Shown here: positions 24,863 to 34,032 of the stretch, piece by piece
Layout of the letters: every line of letters starts with the position of its first letter
Numbering within the stretch: the first letter of the stretch is position 1
Assembly (NCBI RefSeq): GCF_001028705.1
Contig: NZ_CP011771.1
Coordinates: forward strand, 130,681 to 194,680
Source of the DNA: Croceicoccus naphthovorans
GTDB lineage: Bacteria; Pseudomonadota; Alphaproteobacteria; Sphingomonadales; Sphingomonadaceae
Length of the DNA: 64,000 nt
Direction of reading: 5' to 3'
Made by a program: the position numbers and the translations under genes
The notes under the pieces: model-generated
What the model was told of the DNA's origin: nothing
The model's input: only the letters and a program-made list of their open reading frames with translations
Database searches by the model: none

Positions 24863-26917
24863 ATGAACGACATCGAGTTGATCCCGCTCGGCAAGCTACG
24901 CCTGTCCGAAGCCAACGTCCGCAAGAATGACAGCAACCTCTTCATCGAGGAACTCGCCGCCAATATCGAGGCCAAGGGCCTCCTCCAGAACCTGATCGTG
25001 GTGCCCGCCAAGAAGCGCGGCATGTTCGACGTGACTGCGGGCGGCCGTCGCCTCCGCGCCCTCAACTTCCTTCTGGCGGCGGGCAAGCTTCCCAAGGACC
25101 ACCCCGTCGCCTGCCGGGTGCTCGACATCGATGCCGCCGAGCAGTCCGAGCTCTCGCTGATCGAGAACGTCATCCGGCTCGATATGACGCCGACCGACGA
25201 GATCCGGGCCTACAAGCACTTCGTCAACGAGGGCAGTGACCTCGATGCGATCGCCAAGCGGTTCGGTCGCACCCGCCGGTTCATCGAAGGCCGCCTGCGG
25301 CTTGCTGACCTCGCCGATCCGATCTTCGCCGCGCTCGAAGAAGGCAAAATCACCCTCGACGTCGCCAAGGCCTATGCGACGACGCCAAACCACGACCGCC
25401 AGATGATGGTCTGGAACGAGCTGTCGAACAGCTGGCAGGGCAATAACCCGGACTCGATCCGCCGCATGGTCACGCACAGCGCGATCCGCTCGTCCTCACC
25501 CATGGCCAAGCTCGCGAGCGAAGCCGACTACCTCGCCGCCGGCGGCAAGATCGAACGCGACCTCTTCACCGAGGACGGCGGCGAGACCTGGATCGATGCC
25601 GAGATCGCCCAGCGCATTGCCGGTGAGAAGCTCCAGGCCTTTGCGGCCGAGGTCGCCCAAACCTCCGGCTATGCTTGGGTGCGCCCGATCCTCGAAACCC
25701 GCGTCACCTACAACGCAACCGAAGACCTCCACCAGGTCCATCTCGAACCCGCGCCGCTCACGGACGAGGAACAGGTCGAGGCCGACAAGCTGCTCGAGAC
25801 GATCTCGGCGCTGGAAGCCGAAAGCGAGACGCTCGACGAGGACGACGAGGCTGCCGCCGCCGAGTTCCAGAGCCGCTGGGATGCCGCGAGCAGCGCTTAC
25901 GACGCGCTCCACGACAAGCCCCCGGTGATCCCCGAGGAGATGAAGGCCAATGTCGGCTGCTTCGTAATCATCGGCGCCGACGGTCAGCCCACGGTCGCGA
26001 GCGGCCTCTATAGCGACAAGCCGCTCGAGCGCCGCAAGGCACGCGGTGGCGACGCGGGCGAGGGCGCCAGTGGGAATGCAGGGCAGGGCGGTAGTGCCTC
26101 TTCCGCACCCAAGCCGCTCTCGCAGAAGCTGGTCGAGGAACTCGCCGTCCAGCGCCGCGATATTCTCGCGATCAACCTCGCCTCGAACCCGGCGATCGCG
26201 CTCGACTACCTGATCTTCGCCATCGCCGACTCCCGTGCGCTCTACAGCGCGCAGGCGCTCGGAACGACGCTCCGCGCCCCGTCGCCCTCGCTCTACCTCG
26301 CCAATTACCCTGAAAGCCCGGCGCATACGCTGATGGCCGACATGCGAGAGACGCTGGACCTGTCATGGACCGAGCATCGCCGCACGGTCGACCGGTTCTC
26401 CGCATTCAGCGCGCTCGACGACGATGCCAAGGCAAGCTGGCTCGCCTGGTGCATGGCGAAGACCCTCGAGGCCAGCATGGGGATCGACAAGAAGGCGGGC
26501 CAGTCCGGCCCTGAGCCGATCGACCTTCACGACCATCTCGCCGCCCTGATGGGGATCAACGTCGCCAGCCACTGGCGGCCGACCTCGGCCAACTACTTCG
26601 ACCGCGTCAGCAAGCAGGCGCTGCTCGCCCACGTCAGTGAAGTTGGCGGCCCTACCATGGCGGCAAGCTTCATGGGCTCGAAGAAGGGCGACCTCTCGGC
26701 CTCCTGCGAGAAGCTGTTCGCTGGCGAGACCATCGTCGCGCCTGAGGTCAAGGAAGCTGCACTCGCCTGGGTGCCCGAGGCCATGCGCTTCAGGGTGCTC
26801 GCCGCGAGCGAGCCCGATGAGGGAGCGCCGGTCGAGCACGAGCCGGGCAGCGATGCGGGCGATCTCGAACCTGCCGAAGAGCAGGACGCCCACGCCGGCG
26901 AGACCGTCGACGCCTGA
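24863..26917 (+). CDS. Accessory ParB/RepB/Spo0J-family protein (large)
   Basis: 684 residues. Residues 1-200 are a typical ParB domain: IPLGKLRLSEANVRK, TAGGRRLRALNFLL (GGRRLRA box), ELSLIENVIRLDMTPTDEIRAYKHF, and a helix-turn-helix DAIAKRFGRTRRFIEGRLRLADL. The remaining 480 residues are a long helical extension with an acidic, Glu-rich segment (EEQVEADKLLETISALEAESETLDEDDEAAAAEF) and a Gly/Ser-rich linker. The size and neighbours (GHKL ATPase, ArdC) match a conserved alphaproteobacterial plasmid module; it is distinct from the partition parB at 7902. It may act as a nucleoid-associated or transfer regulator. Well-placed AGGAG fixes the start. Confidence 0.85.
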   Translation: MNDIELIPLGKLRLSEANVRKNDSNLFIEELAANIEAKGLLQNLIVVPAKKRGMFDVTAGGRRLRALNFLLAAGKLPKDHPVACRVLDIDAAEQSELSLIENVIRLDMTPTDEIRAYKHFVNEGSDLDAIAKRFGRTRRFIEGRLRLADLADPIFAALEEGKITLDVAKAYATTPNHDRQMMVWNELSNSWQGNNPDSIRRMVTHSAIRSSSPMAKLASEADYLAAGGKIERDLFTEDGGETWIDAEIAQRIAGEKLQAFAAEVAQTSGYAWVRPILETRVTYNATEDLHQVHLEPAPLTDEEQVEADKLLETISALEAESETLDEDDEAAAAEFQSRWDAASSAYDALHDKPPVIPEEMKANVGCFVIIGADGQPTVASGLYSDKPLERRKARGGDAGEGASGNAGQGGSASSAPKPLSQKLVEELAVQRRDILAINLASNPAIALDYLIFAIADSRALYSAQALGTTLRAPSPSLYLANYPESPAHTLMADMRETLDLSWTEHRRTVDRFSAFSALDDDAKASWLAWCMAKTLEASMGIDKKAGQSGPEPIDLHDHLAALMGINVASHWRPTSANYFDRVSKQALLAHVSEVGGPTMAASFMGSKKGDLSASCEKLFAGETIVAPEVKEAALAWVPEAMRFRVLAASEPDEGAPVEHEPGSDAGDLEPAEEQDAHAGETVDA

Positions 26918-26994
26918 CCCAGCCTTGTCGGCACGCTGCCCGCGCATCCCTTGCGCCCTGCGGCAGCGTGCCGGTCCATCCAGGAACCACCTCC

Positions 26995-28659
26995 ATGACC
27001 ATGATCACCAAGCTGCGCGCCCGGGTTTCCCCCGAGGCGATCTCAAAGGTTACCCGCATCTTCAACGGGACCCTCGACGACATCTTCAACGAGCTCTTCC
27101 AGAATGCTCGCCGCGCGGGCGCTGGCCACATCACCGTCACCGCCGAGCACATGGCGGAGGCCTGTCTCATCACGGTGAGCGATGACGGTGCCGGGATCGC
27201 CGACCCGGTCGACCTTCTCTCGCTCGGACAATCCGACTGGTCCGAGGAGTGCCGTACCCGCGAGGACCCGGCGGGCATGGGGTTCTTCAGCCTCGCGGGC
27301 CTCGACACCGTGGTCAGTTCGCGGAGCGCGGGCGGCGCGTTCTCGCTGGCGATTGCGGGCGATGCCTGGACGGGCGAGGCCGGCATCGATGTGCTGCCCT
27401 TCGACGGGCCACGCGGCACGGCAATCGCCTTCCGGTTCGATCCGCAGCCTGACGGCAAGCTCGAACGCTGCGTCGAGGCGGCGGCGCGGTTCTTGGCCGT
27501 CCCAGTCAGCTACAACGGCAAGGATCTCGCGCGGGCCGATTTCCTCGCCGATGCGCACAAGGTCATCGAGCGGGCCGGCTTCCGCATCGGCGTGTTCCGT
27601 GACCGGCATTCACCGCATATCGCGACGCTCAATTTCCATGGGCTTACCCTCAAACACGCCTTCCCGGTCGTGAAGGAAGTCCACCACACCCAGTGGTCCG
27701 TGCAGGTCGATGTCGTCGACGCGCCTGATCTCATCCTGGTGCTGCCCGCCCGCAAGGAAATCTACCGCAACGCCGCGCTCGTCCGGCTCGTGGCGCTGTG
27801 CCGCGAGGCGATCTTTTCGGTCATCCGCGAGGAGCCGTTCCACCGGCTGAGCTTCGAGAACTGGCTCGAAGCAAGCTTGTATCACGACGACTTCCCGCAG
27901 GCAGCGCGGCAATTGCCGCTGTGGTACCCGACGCTGGCCCGCGATAATTACCGTGAGGTGCCGCGCTTTGCCGACCTCGAGCCGGGGGCAGCGATCTACG
28001 ATGACACCGACTCCTTCGACGCCGTCACCTTCGGCCGCGCCTTGCGGCGCTCGAACGGCGGCGAGATGCATCGTCTGGGCGGCCCGGATCCGCGCGCCTT
28101 CTACGAGCCGATCACCAATTTCATCGGCTATCCCTGGTACGATGCCCTCCCGGCCTACGTCCGCACCGGCGAGCGTTTCACCTTCGATGGCGGCAAGCCG
28201 ACCGATGAAGAGGGTGCCGTCACCCTGCGCCCCGACGCGATCACGATCGAACTCACCGACCAGCACGACCGGCGCCTCGATCTCGAGACCGACTTCGCGA
28301 TCCTGGAAGATGCCGACTCCTGGGGCGACCCCGACTGCGCGCGCATTGCACTGACCCGGACCACCGCGCTCGGGCCCGATGATCTCACCGACCTCATCAT
28401 CGATGCGGTGTTCAGCCCTTCGGACGATTCCGATGCCGACAGTTACGACACCCAGGAGACCCGTTTCCGTCACGATGCGGCGGTGCGCGCCCACGCCATC
28501 CTCGAAGGCGAGGACGCGGCGATCCTTGCCGGCATCCGCATGGCCTTCGCTGACCGGGTCGCCTGGCGCATCCCGCGCGGGCGTACGCTACGCCTCTCCT
28601 GGTCGAGCGCGGCTTCCGACATCTCGCTCGATCCTGCCCAGGAGGGTTCGGCGCAATGA
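26995..28659 (+). CDS. GHKL (Hsp90/MutL-type) ATPase
   Basis: 554 residues. The N-terminal Bergerat fold is clear: N-box IFNELFQNARRAGA, G1 box VSDDGAGI, and GMGFFSL for the G2/ATP-lid region. The rest (residues about 200-550) has no recognised domain and is beta-rich and acidic near the end. Chaperone-like, DNA-repair-like or kinase roles all exist in the superfamily, so no specific function is assigned. AGGA precedes the ATG at 26995. Its TGA overlaps the ardC ATG (28656), so the two are coupled in the operon begun by the large ParB. Confidence 0.8.
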   Translation: MTMITKLRARVSPEAISKVTRIFNGTLDDIFNELFQNARRAGAGHITVTAEHMAEACLITVSDDGAGIADPVDLLSLGQSDWSEECRTREDPAGMGFFSLAGLDTVVSSRSAGGAFSLAIAGDAWTGEAGIDVLPFDGPRGTAIAFRFDPQPDGKLERCVEAAARFLAVPVSYNGKDLARADFLADAHKVIERAGFRIGVFRDRHSPHIATLNFHGLTLKHAFPVVKEVHHTQWSVQVDVVDAPDLILVLPARKEIYRNAALVRLVALCREAIFSVIREEPFHRLSFENWLEASLYHDDFPQAARQLPLWYPTLARDNYREVPRFADLEPGAAIYDDTDSFDAVTFGRALRRSNGGEMHRLGGPDPRAFYEPITNFIGYPWYDALPAYVRTGERFTFDGGKPTDEEGAVTLRPDAITIELTDQHDRRLDLETDFAILEDADSWGDPDCARIALTRTTALGPDDLTDLIIDAVFSPSDDSDADSYDTQETRFRHDAAVRAHAILEGEDAAILAGIRMAFADRVAWRIPRGRTLRLSWSSAASDISLDPAQEGSAQ

Positions 28660-29567
28660 CCCGTCACCCGAAACCAGACGTCGCAAAGGTCATCACCGAC
28701 CTGATCCTTGAAAAGATCGCCGCCGGCACGGCCCCGTGGCTCAAGCCCTGGACCTCGACCAGCACGCGGCCGCTCCGCCACAACGGGGTTCCCTATTCGG
28801 GGATCAATACCTTCTTCCTCTGGGCGGTGGCCGAGAGCCGGGGCTAAGCCAGCCCCTACTGGATGACCTTCCGCCAGGCGCTCGAACTCGGCGCCCAGGT
28901 CCGCAAGGGCGAGAGCGGCTCGTTCAGCGTGTTCTACTCCTCTGCGCGCAAGACCGACACCGATCGCGAGACCGGTGAGACGACCGAGAAGACCATCCGG
29001 TTCATGAAGTGGAACCACGTGTTCAACGCTTCGCAGATCGAGGGGCTGCCGGCGCACTACTACCCCGAGCCGCCCGATCCCAAGACGATTGGCGAACTCT
29101 CGGCCGGGGTGCAGGCCTTTCTCGACGCGATCCCGATCCGTGTCGTCCACGGCGGCGACAGCGCGCATTACGCGCCGAGCACCGACACGGTCACCTTGCC
29201 GTCGCCAAACGCGTTCCACTCGATCGAGGCGTATTTCTCGATCCGCTGCCACGAACTCGGGCACGCTACAGGGTCGGCCAAGCGGCTCAATCGCCAGTTC
29301 GGCAAGCGCTTCGGTGACGACGCCTATGCGTTCGAGGAAATTGTCGCGTCGCTCTGCCAAGCCACCCTCTGCGCCGAGTACGGCCTACCCAACGAACTCC
29401 ACGACAGCCACGCCTCCTACATCCACCACTGGATGAAGATCCTGCGCGGCGACAAGACCGCGATTCTCCATGCGGCGGCCAAAGCCGAGCAAGCAGTAAA
29501 GTGGCTGCGCCAGTTCGATCCGGCGCTCGGCTCGACCTTGCCGGACGACCTCAAGGAGGCGGCCTGA
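28656..29567 (+). pseudogene. ardC: ArdC-like antirestriction protein, interrupted by TAA
   Basis: 303 codons. ArdC proteins bind single-stranded DNA during plasmid entry and counter restriction. N-terminal ssDNA-binding part (KVITDLILEKIAAGTAPWLKPW, GVPYSGINTFFLWA) is followed in the same frame by the zincin-like C-terminal part with HELGHATGS. Codon 64 (28845-28847) is TAA exactly where relatives have Tyr in the motif G-Y-x-SPYWMTFRQA, so one base change separates the halves. A restart at ATG 28863 would give the metalloprotease part only. Either a true null allele or a base-calling error. Confidence 0.8.
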
Positions 29568-29610
29568 CGGCGGCCGGAAAGCCGAGACACTGCGGCCGCT
29601 CGCAAGGCGA

Positions 29611-29669
29611 GCGGGAAGGGGAGGGGGTGGGAGCCCGATGCGCCAGGGGCGCAAAGGGAGACTTCACCG
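29611..29669 (+). promoter_or_regulatory. G-tract/hairpin leader
   Basis: GCGGGAAGGGGAGGGGGTGG begins at 29611. Hairpin TGCGCC-AGG-GGCGCA at 29639-29653, GGGAG, then ATG at 29670. Confidence 0.45.
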
Positions 29670-30326
29670 ATGAACTATGATCTCGATTTCCGCTATCGCC
29701 GTGCCCTGCAGCCCGACGCGCTGGCGACCATTGCTACTGCCACCCAGGCCGTCGTCGATGCAATGCAGGACGCCCGCAACGCCGGGATCGACCCGGCTCG
29801 CGATCCCGCGACCATCCTGCTCGCGCGCCACGTCGGACGCATCGCACTCGGCCATGCGCCCGACGAAACCTTTGCCGAAGACCTGCCGCTGCGCCGGCAG
29901 TGCCTCGCCAAAATCGACGAGCTGAAGTCCAAGCCCGCGCTTGTCGCGCTGGCCCGCCGCGGCATCGGCTACGATCCTGAAGCCAAGCGCGCCTTCCACC
30001 GCGAGGCCCGCTCGGCGCTGCGGGTCGCGGCGCGCCATCTCGGGCTCGAACCTGACCAGTACGATCTGCGCAGCAACTTTGCGGGGCCTGCGGTCTCGGG
30101 CGAGATCACGCTCCACGGCGACGAGATCTATGTCCAGGTCTCGATCCCCTGCATCCGTCCGGGCCGCGAGGTCATGTTCCGCCGCTGCAAGGGCCGCCAG
30201 GACTACCTCGGCGATCGCAATCACTTCTGCGACATCGCCGTCCTTGCAGCGCCGCAGAGCTTCCGCGCCCTCGTCGTCCGCGAGACCGGCCTTTCCATCA
30301 ACCCGCGCCAACAGGCGCTCGTCTAG
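29670..30326 (+). CDS. Conserved plasmid hypothetical protein
   Basis: 218 residues, no signal peptide or membrane segment. N-terminal half helical (ATIATATQAVVDAMQDARNAG), C-terminal half beta-type (GEITLHGDEIYVQVSIPCIRPGREVMFRRCKGRQDYLGDRNHF). Not recognised beyond being the kind of protein found beside ArdC and large ParB on these plasmids. Follows a G-tract leader and is 11 bp upstream of the next gene, so they are likely co-transcribed. Confidence 0.75.
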   Translation: MNYDLDFRYRRALQPDALATIATATQAVVDAMQDARNAGIDPARDPATILLARHVGRIALGHAPDETFAEDLPLRRQCLAKIDELKSKPALVALARRGIGYDPEAKRAFHREARSALRVAARHLGLEPDQYDLRSNFAGPAVSGEITLHGDEIYVQVSIPCIRPGREVMFRRCKGRQDYLGDRNHFCDIAVLAAPQSFRALVVRETGLSINPRQQALV

Positions 30327-30337
30327 GAGACAAGCCC

Positions 30338-30943
30338 ATGGGTTGGCTGTTCATGTCACGCGGCGGCATGGCCCCGTTTGCCACGCCGAAGGCCTATCTC
30401 GACAACCAGTGCACCTATCCGCCCGACCCTGAGAAGGGCCGGGCGACGGGGCTGCGCGTTCTCAAATCGACCGTCCGTTCGGGCGCCTACTACGCCGCCT
30501 GCCAGAGCTACGATGTCGAGGGCCCGCGCGAGACATTCGCGATCATCTGCCTCGTCAAATGGAACCCCGGCACGCGCAGTGGCGAGGAGTTCGGGTATAA
30601 GGACATGAGCGAAACGATGGGGCCGTACAATTACGACTGCCCGGGCTCGATCCTCGACCTCCTCGGGCCACCCGGCAACGAATACGCCGCGCAGTGGCGC
30701 GAGCACTGCCGCCAGCGCCTTGCCCTGACCACGCGCCGCAAGCCGGCGCCGGGCGACATGCTGGTGCTGGCCGAGCCGCTGACCTTCACCGACGGGCAAA
30801 GCGAGCGCAGCTTTCGGGTGGTCCTGTCGGGCAGGAAGACGATATTGCGCCGGGTCAGCGACGGGGTCGGGGTGAAAATCAGCAAGCTGATGAGCCGGGC
30901 CTGGACGATCGTGCCGCCGCCCGCGGCTCCGTCCACATCGTGA
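30338..30943 (+). CDS. Conserved hypothetical protein (DUF6927-like)
   Basis: 201 residues beginning MGWLFMSRGGMAPFATPKAYLDNQ, an N terminus I associate with DUF6927 plasmid proteins; that label is tentative. Contains YYAACQSY and YDCPGSILDLLGPPG motifs, single cysteines but no obvious metal site. Cytosolic. Coupled downstream of 29670-30326 and followed 22 bp later by a small gene. Confidence 0.7.
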   Translation: MGWLFMSRGGMAPFATPKAYLDNQCTYPPDPEKGRATGLRVLKSTVRSGAYYAACQSYDVEGPRETFAIICLVKWNPGTRSGEEFGYKDMSETMGPYNYDCPGSILDLLGPPGNEYAAQWREHCRQRLALTTRRKPAPGDMLVLAEPLTFTDGQSERSFRVVLSGRKTILRRVSDGVGVKISKLMSRAWTIVPPPAAPSTS

Positions 30944-30965
30944 CCCGGAACCCAAGCGAGTAGCC

Positions 30966-31199
30966 ATGACCGATTCCGCCCCACCGCAGCGCTCGTCCAA
31001 GCGGGCGCGCCTGTGCAGCATCGAGAACGCCAACCGGATCGCGACCCGGGTTGCCGAGCACGTCCAGGGCGACACCGCCGTGGTCAAGACCGGCAATCCC
31101 CTGCAGCCGTTCCGCGTGGTCCTGGCAAGCAAGGCGGCGCCGGGGCGCACTGTCTCGCGGGTCGTCACTTGCAACGACGACGAGCCCGATGATCAGTAG
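30966..31199 (+). CDS. Small basic hypothetical protein
   Basis: 77 residues, with a basic, Ser-rich N terminus (PPQRSSKRARLC) and an acidic end. No family recognised. It closes the 29670-31199 gene run and overlaps the 3' end of the opposite-strand gene by 7 bp. Confidence 0.5.
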   Translation: MTDSAPPQRSSKRARLCSIENANRIATRVAEHVQGDTAVVKTGNPLQPFRVVLASKAAPGRTVSRVVTCNDDEPDDQ

Positions 31200-31681
31200 G
31201 GCTCCGGCCCCCGCTCGACGAACCACGATTGCCCGAGCTCGAAATCGGGGCTGGCCGATACGACCGGGCCGTCGGGCGCTTCGCTGACATAGGGCGAAAC
31301 GAGGTCCCTCCGCCGCAGCCGCAGTCGGCTGAGCCAGGCGGCGGTGCGGCCGCGGGCCTTGAGGATCGTCAGCAGCCAATCCATCGCCTCGGCCATCTCG
31401 ACCACGCCGCGCCCGGCCAGGCAATAATAGATCGCCCGCTGGAAATCGTCGCACTGCGTGCTGAGGATACCGGCAAGCTTTGCCCGCCCGCCGGGGGCGG
31501 CTTCATGCACGAGAGACACTGCCTCGCGCAGTTCCCGAACCGACAGATAGGCGTCATCCACGCTGACCCCGATGCACAGCGCCGCGATCGCTCGGCGCAC
31601 TGGCGGCAGGTTCTCGTCGCACGACGCATCGCGCAGGCCGATGTCGAGATCGAAATGGTCGAGGTGGCTGAGAGCGGGCAT
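31193..31681 (-). CDS. Hypothetical protein
   Basis: 162 residues, mostly helical (AKLAGILSTQCDDFQRAIYYCLAGRGVVEMAEAMDWLLTILKARG). No recognised domain, signal or membrane segment. Only minus-strand gene in this stretch of the module, converging with 30966-31199 and divergent from the DUF3768 gene. An AAAGGACCTCGCC segment precedes the ATG at 31681. Confidence 0.6.
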   Translation of the reverse strand: MPALSHLDHFDLDIGLRDASCDENLPPVRRAIAALCIGVSVDDAYLSVRELREAVSLVHEAAPGGRAKLAGILSTQCDDFQRAIYYCLAGRGVVEMAEAMDWLLTILKARGRTAAWLSRLRLRRRDLVSPYVSEAPDGPVVSASPDFELGQSWFVERGPEPY

Positions 31682-31738
31682 GGCGAGGTCCTTTCCAAAA
31701 GAACGTAGCGTGAACGCTCAGGCCCCGTCAATCGGACA

Positions 31739-31789
31739 GCGGAGGGGAGGGGGCACTCGGCGGGGGATCAATCTTGAAAGGAAGAGCAC
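31739..31789 (+). promoter_or_regulatory. G-tract leader of DUF3768 gene
   Basis: GGAGGGGAGGGGGCACTCGG begins about 31740, then a GAAAGGAAG ribosome binding site and ATG at 31790. No clear hairpin here. Confidence 0.4.
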
Positions 31790-32197
31790 ATGACTCAGCT
31801 TGCCCAATCTACGTCTGTCGCTGTTGACCACACGGCCGAGATCGCCCGGCTCAACGACGCTGCCCGCGCAGGCTCGCTGCCCACTTCGCGCACTGTGTTC
31901 ACCCGGACGCTGGCTGACATTCTTGCTGGCGACGCCGAGGACCCTGGCGCCCGCCAAGCCAGTCTGATGCTGGGCCAGGCCGCGCTGCGCAGGCTCATTA
32001 ACGAGACCCCTATCGAGCCGGGAAACGACCCTCACGGCGAGCGCGATTTTGGTGCGGTCGAGTTTCAGGGGCACAAGATCTTCTGGAAGATCGACGTCTA
32101 TGCCAACGACGGGACGTTCGCCTGGGGGTCCGAGACGCCGTGGGACGCGCAGCAAAGCTTCCGGGTGGTCACGATCATGCTGGCGAGCGACTGGTAA
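31790..32197 (+). CDS. DUF3768 family protein
   Basis: 135 residues. The C-terminal half matches DUF3768: HGERDFGAVEFQGHKIFWKIDVYANDGTFAWGSETPWDAQQSFRVVTIMLASDW. The family is frequent on alphaproteobacterial plasmids and its function is unknown. N-terminal region helical. Four bases separate its stop from the next start (32202), so they form a pair. Confidence 0.8.
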   Translation: MTQLAQSTSVAVDHTAEIARLNDAARAGSLPTSRTVFTRTLADILAGDAEDPGARQASLMLGQAALRRLINETPIEPGNDPHGERDFGAVEFQGHKIFWKIDVYANDGTFAWGSETPWDAQQSFRVVTIMLASDW

Positions 32198-32201
32198 GGC
32201 G

Positions 32202-32534
32202 ATGAGCCGGTATTCGTTGAAGCCTCTGCCGGAGCACTCGGACATCTTCGAGGTTGCGATTGGCTGGGACCCGGGGCTTGATACCTATTTCGTGCAGGTC
32301 TTCGGAACTCCGGATGCATCGTCCGAGCCTGACGTCCGGCTGTGGCGGGGCACGAGCTTTCAGGAGATTGAGACGGTTCGGGAGCTGCTGGCAATTGCAG
32401 GTGACTTTGCGGAAATCTCCGGCGAGCTTTCCGGGCGGCTTACTTCGGACCGCCGAAGCTTCCCGCATGATCCGACCTGGCCAATCACCCGGATTTTTGC
32501 CGAGCTAGTGGGTCATCGGGCACGCCGCGAATAG
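32202..32534 (+). CDS. Small hypothetical protein
   Basis: 110 residues, beta-alpha pattern (DIFEVAIGWDPGLDTYFVQVFG). No recognised family. Coupled to the DUF3768 gene. It ends 55 bp before the convergent, disrupted abi gene, marking the left edge of the defence-type island. Confidence 0.6.
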   Translation: MSRYSLKPLPEHSDIFEVAIGWDPGLDTYFVQVFGTPDASSEPDVRLWRGTSFQEIETVRELLAIAGDFAEISGELSGRLTSDRRSFPHDPTWPITRIFAELVGHRARRE

Positions 32535-32589
32535 CCGCCATTTCGAATGTCGGCGGCCGATTTTCAGCTTCTTTTCAACCAACCATCGC

Positions 32590-33397
32590 TTACTTCCACA
32601 TTGGGCGCTGCTTCCAATTTGCTGGAAACCCCATCGAAGCCAAATCATTCTCGGGATGCGAATCAATGTGAGCCGCGAAATCCCCGCGCCAAGTGGAATC
32701 CGGTGCCACTGTCCTGACCACATGGGCGATAAGGCAGGCGCCGTTATAAAGTTTTGCTGGCGCTTGCGTCGCTGTCTGGTCCAGCGTGTCTCGTAGGTCG
32801 GCCGGCTTTTGGGCCAGCCGAGGTGGAATGAGGAACCCGCGGTTCCACAGTCGGCCATGGTGGGCGCAAATGTTCCTGAGGTCGGTAACGTGACGGACTA
32901 GCGGTACAAGAATCGTTTCCGGAAGACCGAGCGGTCGTGCAATTAAATTCCGCAACGAGCGGTCGGTGAGGTTGGAATACCAGCGTGAAAGCTGGCCGAA
33001 CGACATCATCTCCGCCACCATCCAGACGGGCGGAATGGCTGGTACGTCATAGGATTCCCGGTAATGCTTCACATACGTCTCGCGGGAAAAGCCCGTCTCA
33101 CTCGCCAGTTTCGATAGGTTCGAATGGAACTCCCGTCGGTCGTCGTACAAGCTAGCATCAAGGTAGCTATGGCCGTCTCCGAGTTGACCGAGGTGATAGG
33201 CCCAGCTGCCTCTCAATGCGACTTCAACATGTTCGGTGCCGCGCATAACAAGGCGCCGCAAAACTCGGTCGAAATCATATAAGGCTGTTACCCGGTCGAA
33301 GGTGGTCCGGTCACGGAACCTCGGGCCTACATGGCTTTTTGGGTGCTCAAAATAGAGCCAGTATGCGCTTAGGCGATAATAGCTGACATGGCGCAGC
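32590..33397 (-). pseudogene. Abi_2/AbiF-like HEPN abortive-infection protein, 3' part
   Basis: C-terminal about 266 codons of an Abi family protein, reading RHVSYYRLSAYWLYFEHPKSH from the junction. The HEPN RNase-type motif RNICAHHGRLWN (R-N-x-x-A-H) is present near the middle. The frame has no start of its own before the junction with the IS66-family element; the first ATG (33261) would remove the conserved YYRLSAYW segment. The missing 5' part lies at 37820-37931, with an 8-bp target duplication (GGCGCAGC) at both junctions. Rejoining them restores one continuous 303-residue frame. Abi_2 proteins are thought to be toxins that stop growth on phage infection. Confidence 0.85.
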
Positions 33398-33423
33398 GTA
33401 AGCGTGGCGTGGAGGCCGCGTTG

Positions 33424-34032
33424 TCAGCGTGATTTTCTTGCTTGAGCGGCTTTTCCGGCGGCGCGTCGTTTGGCGATGGCGCCGATCCTGAGCTTTGCGT
33501 CGCGTTCGTCTATCTCGTCAGGATTGAAGGCTTTGCCGTAGCAGCCCTGGTGCCACTCGGTGGCATCCTTGTGCTCGGGGTGCTTGGGATCGGTGACGGC
33601 TTCAAGGAAGGCTTCGAAGCCGGGCGTGCCGCCGCAGTCTTCGGGCGGAGCGCGGTGTTCGCCCTCAATATATCGCGGATATTTGGTTCCTGCTTCGCCA
33701 TCCCTGACCGCTTCGACGGTGACGATGTGCTCCCAGCTGTCGCCCATGTCGTAAGTGTAGAGGAACTGACGGACATCGCGGTCGAGCAGCGCCTTGAGTC
33801 TGGTGTTTTTGGCCGCGAACAGGCGATCGTCGGGCCAGTCGGGATCGGTCACGCCGTAGCGCCTGTCGCCTGCCTCGAACTCCCAGAGATGATAGTCGAG
33901 CCAGCCCATTGCGCCCTGGATGACATCGTGGAGCATCTTGAGGTTGGCATCGACCGGAACATCGACCCGCCGCCAGATCGAGGGATCGGTATCGGCAAGC
34001 GCGATATGCAGGCGGGCAATGGTCTCGCTCAT
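33424..34032 (-). CDS. pRiA4b ORF-3-like protein, IS66 passenger
   Basis: 202 residues. Family signature: IARLHIALADTDPSIWRRVDVPVDANLKMLHDVIQGAMGWLDYHLWEFEAGDRRYG, with FLYTYDMGDSWEHIVTVE and GGTPGFEAFLEAVTDPKHPEH, as in pRiA4b ORF-3 proteins, which often accompany IS elements and whose function is unknown. The ATG at 34032 overlaps the tnpC stop (ATGA), so it is translated as the fourth gene of the IS66 operon. Basic C-terminal tail (AKRRAAGKAAQARKSR). The longer frame to 34107 lies inside tnpC. Confidence 0.8.
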   Translation of the reverse strand: MSETIARLHIALADTDPSIWRRVDVPVDANLKMLHDVIQGAMGWLDYHLWEFEAGDRRYGVTDPDWPDDRLFAAKNTRLKALLDRDVRQFLYTYDMGDSWEHIVTVEAVRDGEAGTKYPRYIEGEHRAPPEDCGGTPGFEAFLEAVTDPKHPEHKDATEWHQGCYGKAFNPDEIDERDAKLRIGAIAKRRAAGKAAQARKSR

